A stretch of DNA of 64,000 nt, from positions 3,349,896 through 3,413,895 of the forward strand of contig OZ038320.1 in assembly GCA_964035795.1 (NCBI GenBank). Direction: 5' to 3'. Of the stretch, positions 61,701-64,000 are shown one piece after another. The stretch comes from Pterobdella sp. o SKG-2022. Taxonomy: Eukaryota; Annelida; Clitellata; Hirudinida; Piscicolidae. The stretch's first letter is position 1. Each line of letters opens with the position of its first letter. Under the pieces are notes generated by a model. That model worked only from the letters and a program-made list of their open reading frames with translations. It ran no database searches and had not been told where the DNA came from. The translations under genes were made by a program, and so were the position numbers.

Positions 61701-63328
61701 GCAAGCAACCCCCACCCATTCATGAATCAGAAACCACCCTAGACCACCACACTCGCCGCACTCTTGCCCAACTCAGATCAAATAAATCACCTTTCATTCT
61801 CTCATACCTCAACAAAATCTCACCCTCATCTCATCCCACACCTTCATGCCCGCTCTGCCAAACACACATTCACGACACCCCTCACCTCTTCACCTGCCCC
61901 AAAATAAGTACCACACTGGGCCCCGAGAGTCTGTGGACCGACCCCGCGAGAGCGGCTGAGCTTCTCGACCACTGGACGGTCTTGATGGGGACATGAGGAG
62001 CATCCAACAAGACTAGGGTGCTCGGGGTAAAGAAAAAAAAAGAGAAAAAAAAAGAACTTGCATATAATTCGATAAGCGGCCGCCACAGACAGCTATATCG
62101 CCATTTCACAAACCCACAGTTGGAGACGTCATTTGATGTGAAACGCAATCAGATCGTCGAGTACCACATCAGCACCCTGGCCAACTACCAACAACAAGTC
62201 AAGTACCTCTCAAATTGTGAAGGTTGGTTTCACAGGGATTGATCGTTAGGGAAGGAGATGGGTTGTATAGGATTTGATTTATTGAAGGAGTGGTTGATTG
62301 GTTAATTAATTAATCAATTTTTCATTCATTTATTATTTATTGATTAAACAATCACATACACACAAACACACACAGACTCATCTTTCAAACCAAGCCTGAA
62401 GAAAGACCACAAAGAAGTCGAATTTATCCCCACCAATTTGCATATGCAAACTTTTTCCGTTATAAATCTACACAATAACATCAATAATAAAAATAAGAAT
62501 AACAACAATAAAAATAATGACAATATCAATAAAAACAATAGCAATATGTATGGTAAAAGCTTGTTGACTGGCAGTAAAAGTAATTTCCTTAAAAATAGTA
62601 ACACCATTAATATCAACAACAACAATAATAATAATAATAATCAAAACATTAATAATAACAATTTAAAGGATAGTATTAACAATATTTATATAGGTAGTAC
62701 TAATAGCAGTAATAACTTCAGTGGTAGTAATAGCCTGAGTAATACGTTTAGCAACAGTGTGGTTTGCACTGGCATGGTTAGTGATGCACAAAGCCCTAAG
62801 AAAATGCTTGGCATATGTGGTGATCCAGGTATGTGTTTTTATCTATTTACGGCTTTGTTGTTGTTTGTTTTTTCATTTTTGTTGTTTTCCGTGTGTTTTA
62901 TTTCTATATTCGAAATAAAAGCAATTTTTGATATTTAAGCTATGAAACTTCTTGTTTCTGTGTTTGTGGGTTTTTTTTCTTTGTTTGTATCTGTTTTTAT
63001 GTTCATTGGTCATGGTGTGTTTTCAATATGTGTGAGAATCTATCTTTTTCCATTTTTTTGTTTTTCTATTTTTTTTCGAATCAAAGCATACCAAAAATTC
63101 ATAGTTAAGCATTGGAAAATTTTCATCATTATTATTATTTAAATTATTATTTCTATTATTTTTATTGTAGACAGCCGTTTAGACGTAGTAACGGTGGGCG
63201 CCTTTACTGCATACTCTCAGAAATACAAGTCTGGAGGGCTGCGTCGTATGGTTCAGCAGTTGGATGAGGCTTATAAGAAGGTGGGTTGATGAATGATTGG
63301 ATGGATAGATAGATAGATAGATAGATAC

Positions 63329-63374
<46 letters not shown>

Positions 63375-64000
63375 GGATAGATAGAAAGATAGATAGATGG
63401 ATAGATAGATATATAGATAGATAGATAGATAAATAGGTAGATAGATAGATAGATAGCTAAATAGATAGATAGGAAAATTGATTAATAGATATATCAAAAG
63501 ATTATTTATATTTAATGATTTAAGCGTTACACACACCCAGTCGAACAACGGTGAAAACGTGGTGAGAAAAAGCAGCAGGGTATCTACTAGATTGAATGCA
63601 CTGCTGGGCAAAATACTACAGGGGTGATAGTTAATTTTATAATATTTTAAGATGCCGATGAATTATGTTATTATATCTATCCATTTATCTATGTTTTTCT
63701 CTGTCTTTCTGTATGTCTGTTTTGTTTACCCATTTATATGTTTTTTTTTTCATTTTTATTCGTTCATCAATATTTTAATTCCACTCAATCAGGTGTGATT
63801 ATTTCTGCTCATTATGCGTCACCGGTAAGACTTCCACCATTTTGAGGGCTTTCAGTGATCTAGAGTCTTTGGTAACTATATATTTCTTCATAAGTAATTG
63901 TTTTATTATTTTTTGTTATTTTTATTATTGTTTATGTTCTTTTTTGTATTTTCCATAATATTGTTATATCGATAATGATTGATTTTACCATCACACACTA
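52156..64000 (+). CDS. INPP4: Inositol polyphosphate 4-phosphatase (INPP4A/B-like), N-terminal part, runs off right edge
   Basis: INPP4 enzymes remove the 4-phosphate from PI(3,4)P2 at endosomal and plasma membranes and damp PI3K signalling. Exons: 52156-52331, 52490-52606, 52753-52832, 53068-53149, 53224-53468, 62089-62222, 62376-62828, 63171-63280; phases match at each join. Exons 1-4 form the C2 domain (GKTEIVE, NPRFYKL, VVLGSVEFNLQDVLLAP, DENVGRVTIDAYV; human has YLLGSGTFIVKDLL and DRVGNITVIGW). Later exons give RNQIVEYHISTL, SLKKDHKEVEFIPTNLHMQ (human LKADKKLEFVPTNLHIQ) and LDVVTVGAFTAYSQKYKSGG (human [20 protein letters not shown]). Exon 7 carries a long Asn-rich insert. The catalytic CX5R domain lies beyond the window. 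The initiator exon was not found. The intron 53469-62088 holds two LINEs. The acceptor of exon 6 may be 62077 or 62089. Confidence 0.88.
52622..52742. repeat. (GATA)n microsatellite in INPP4 intron
   Basis: About 120 bases of GATA/TAGA units between INPP4 exons 2 and 3. Confidence 0.95.
53662..56538 (-). CDS. LINE ORF2: AP endonuclease and reverse transcriptase (958 residues)
   Basis: Enzyme for target-primed reverse transcription of the L2/CR1-like element. It starts MHPQNPSPFVKFGLLNPRS. The AP endonuclease is at about residues 8-230 (LALTETWIPED, SVIYRPPNS, IMAGDFNTPNC, SDHFLI). The RT is at about residues 480-760 (YRPISNLSTISKILE, QSAYRSHHSTETALL, LVSLDISAAFDTINH, GVPQGSVLGPILF, and catalytic HQFADD near residue 675). 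The C-terminal region includes RIDYCNSLLCRLP and LHWLQVVLRAQFK, typical of this clade. No stop or frameshift seen. No RNase H domain recognised. Confidence 0.92.
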   Translation of the reverse strand: MHPQNPSPFVKFGLLNPRSTRNKSTLILDAISTHCFDILALTETWIPEDADNVTKYDIVPPGYHVLHSHRSSGKRGGGISLISSNSVKLTLVKSEIHSSFEVLTAQASFLTRSLTISVIYRPPNSSNFIRELTAHLYFLSSTFNHFIMAGDFNTPNCHHLDNPLNILLREHGLTQHINFPTHRLGNTLDLVITPASLSHLISDSVSEIFESDHFLISCRLNLVRPHLSPHRVTSRSFRNLNVAGFGKDVNFISDLLINSPISKVDDFVSSMDKLFLSLMNTHAPLRSHTFRPSLHSHFHLSENALSAKRRRRKIERQISSLRKLCVQVPDDLLQEFRISRKLARAAINKSRADYLNLSLSSATPNSKAFWKSANSILHRSPPLPPRTSAEYDLFVENFSAFFKTKIELIHSSLPITNLPRQPSLTDSDQSNLSFFSPPSVDEIIKLINSLPNKSSPLDIIPVFLLKQFSGIFASIICKLSALSFSQGIFPTSFKTAQITPLLKKYNLDPMQPSNYRPISNLSTISKILERVVLKRLSSHVSVLRNFNLFQSAYRSHHSTETALLYITDSLRNICATGSAAVLVSLDISAAFDTINHPNMLHILEVYFHISGIALSWFQSYLSERKQFVKISCSSSTPVSLRFGVPQGSVLGPILFSLYTSPISEIIQKHDVLYHQFADDITLFTGASYLDPHPSLTKISECITELNLWFSNNHLMLNPNKSEVMFVGSPILLSKSNLPTEVIFDGTTLSVTSKLKILGVTLNSRLNFTHFVSQIIQSSNFHLHAIRQARKFLPSDTAVALIISLVLSRIDYCNSLLCRLPNCLISKLQSLQNRAAKTALQADYYSSSHTCLDRLHWLQVVLRAQFKLLWLTTNILYLNQPAYLYDRLSIRQTPESLRSSNSGLCLHQPVSSKPFLHRSFSHIAPHLWNSLPLNVRLSPSLKIFRKRLKTHLYSQISFS
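56554..58162 (-). pseudogene. LINE ORF1: Ser/Thr-rich protein with CCHC zinc knuckles, one frameshift
   Basis: Putative nucleic-acid-binding ORF1 protein. The first frame (58162-57155) starts MVDNMSAIEIICSEIDS, has a short helix, a basic KKRGRKPK patch and long Ser/Thr-rich repeats. The second frame (57237-56554) continues with NKSYPKHVREST and ends with Cys/His knuckles (CQTYGHNIAKCHNPRVCEHC, then CSRSSPPFCVPC). The frames overlap by about 80 bases, so a single-base indel near 57160-57240 or a frameshifting site is implied. The Ser/Thr region includes a duplicated block (compare 57540-57660 with 57690-57800 on the plus strand). Confidence 0.75.
58500..62055 (+). mobile_element. C+A-rich non-LTR retrotransposon with PHD-like finger, decayed
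   Basis: Plus-strand LINE in the same INPP4 intron. It has a 5' region (58500-58676) and an ORF from 58677 with a CX2C...H...C finger (WYCAICTHKI, HWIHLKC) followed by AP endonuclease (LNINSITKKT, ITLQESNLNS, ITGDFNAHSQTW). Broken RT pieces come next (SYRPIALLSLIAKTLE near 60450, AFDTVNIHQL near 60660, GVPQGGILSPTLF near 60800, AYADDITIT near 60895). A C-terminal CPLCQTHIHDTPHLFTC knuckle, a GC-rich end (61917-62010) and an A-rich tail (62030-62055) complete it. Frames are broken at least four times. The coding strand has very few G residues until the last 150 bases. Clade uncertain (Jockey/I/Nimb-like by motif). Confidence 0.82.
58677..61996 (+). pseudogene. Broken ORF of the C+A-rich LINE
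   Basis: Readable blocks: 58677-59522 (PHD-like finger plus endonuclease), 59601-60155, about 60180-60650 and 60653-60919 (RT), 61042-61725, and 61637-61996 (C-terminal knuckle). Each is separated by a stop or frame change, so no full protein can be made. Confidence 0.8.
62590..62660 (+). repeat. In-frame AAT/AAC repeat within INPP4 exon 7
   Basis: Part of a longer Asn-codon-rich stretch (about 62470-62720) that stays in frame inside exon 62376-62828. It adds an Asn/Ser-rich segment between EFIPTNLHMQ and SDAQSPKKMLGICGDP. Confidence 0.7.
63300..63475. repeat. (GATA)n microsatellite in INPP4 intron
   Basis: About 175 bases of imperfect GATA units just after INPP4 exon 63171-63280. The YLSI-type open frames on the other strand are artefacts. 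Confidence 0.95.
63476..64000. other. Right edge: INPP4 intron, next exon not resolved
   Basis: A TCAGG acceptor-like site near 63790-63794 and donor-like GTAAGA near 63822 bracket a short segment, but no reading frame joins exon 63171-63280 in phase with a recognisable INPP4 sequence. I leave it unassigned. Confidence 0.3.

Noticed and set aside
63790..63870. INPP4 exon reading CDYFCSLCVTG
   Set aside because: It cannot be joined in phase to exon 63171-63280 and does not resemble the expected INPP4 segment.

Overview
This is a stretch of invertebrate animal nuclear DNA. It is AT-rich, its genes are split into many short exons with GT-AG introns, microsatellites are common, and non-LTR retrotransposons sit in introns and between genes. 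Protein families and exon content fit a protostome; compactness, GATA and TATC microsatellites and the LINE types make a lophotrochozoan such as an annelid or leech a reasonable but unproven guess. I translated both strands and joined exons by splice sites and reading-frame phase. Eight conserved protein-coding genes account for most of the window.

Layout from left to right. (1) TWNK (mitochondrial DNA helicase Twinkle), minus strand, from 3455 off the left edge; only the N-terminal part is present. (2) PPIP5K (VIP1-type inositol pyrophosphate kinase/phosphatase), plus strand, 5572-19946, 36 exons, apparently complete. (3) CNOT3 (CCR4-NOT subunit), minus strand, 30966-21490, 16 exons. (4) NDUFAF3 (complex I assembly factor), minus strand, 32807-31567, 6 exons. 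(5) NDUFS7 (complex I PSST subunit), plus strand, 33171-35149, 6 exons. (6) PEX10 (peroxisomal RING ubiquitin ligase), minus strand, 41300-36476, 8 exons, with an apparent one-base frameshift close to the start codon. (7) PLEKHJ1 (small PH-domain protein), plus strand, 41721-48478, 6 exons. (8) An INPP4-type phosphoinositide 4-phosphatase, plus strand, from 52156 past the right edge; N-terminal part only.

Four LINE copies lie in the right half: a decayed RTE-like copy inside a PLEKHJ1 intron (about 43290-46860), a decayed L2/CR1-like copy between PLEKHJ1 and INPP4 (about 48665-51830), and two inside one INPP4 intron. Of these two, the one at about 53590-58170 (minus strand) has an unbroken 958-residue endonuclease/reverse transcriptase ORF; the other at about 58500-62055 (plus strand) is extremely C+A-rich and broken, and ends only about 35-60 bases before the next INPP4 exon. 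Two tRNA-headed SINE copies and one more tRNA-like relic are present.

How the genes relate: three are nuclear genes for mitochondrial proteins (TWNK, NDUFAF3, NDUFS7) and one is peroxisomal (PEX10). NDUFAF3 and NDUFS7, which serve the same complex I Q-module assembly step, are head to head with only 363 bases between start codons. PEX10 and PLEKHJ1 are also head to head (420 bases). PPIP5K and INPP4 both act in inositol phosphate signalling but are not adjacent.

The most interesting unexplained signal is a family of short dispersed stem-loop repeats, some arranged as large palindromes, that share a layout resembling a degenerate hammerhead ribozyme core (a CTGANGA-like box, a short stem-loop, GAAA, then GCTT and sometimes GTC). 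I found about a dozen copies by eye in introns and intergenic DNA.
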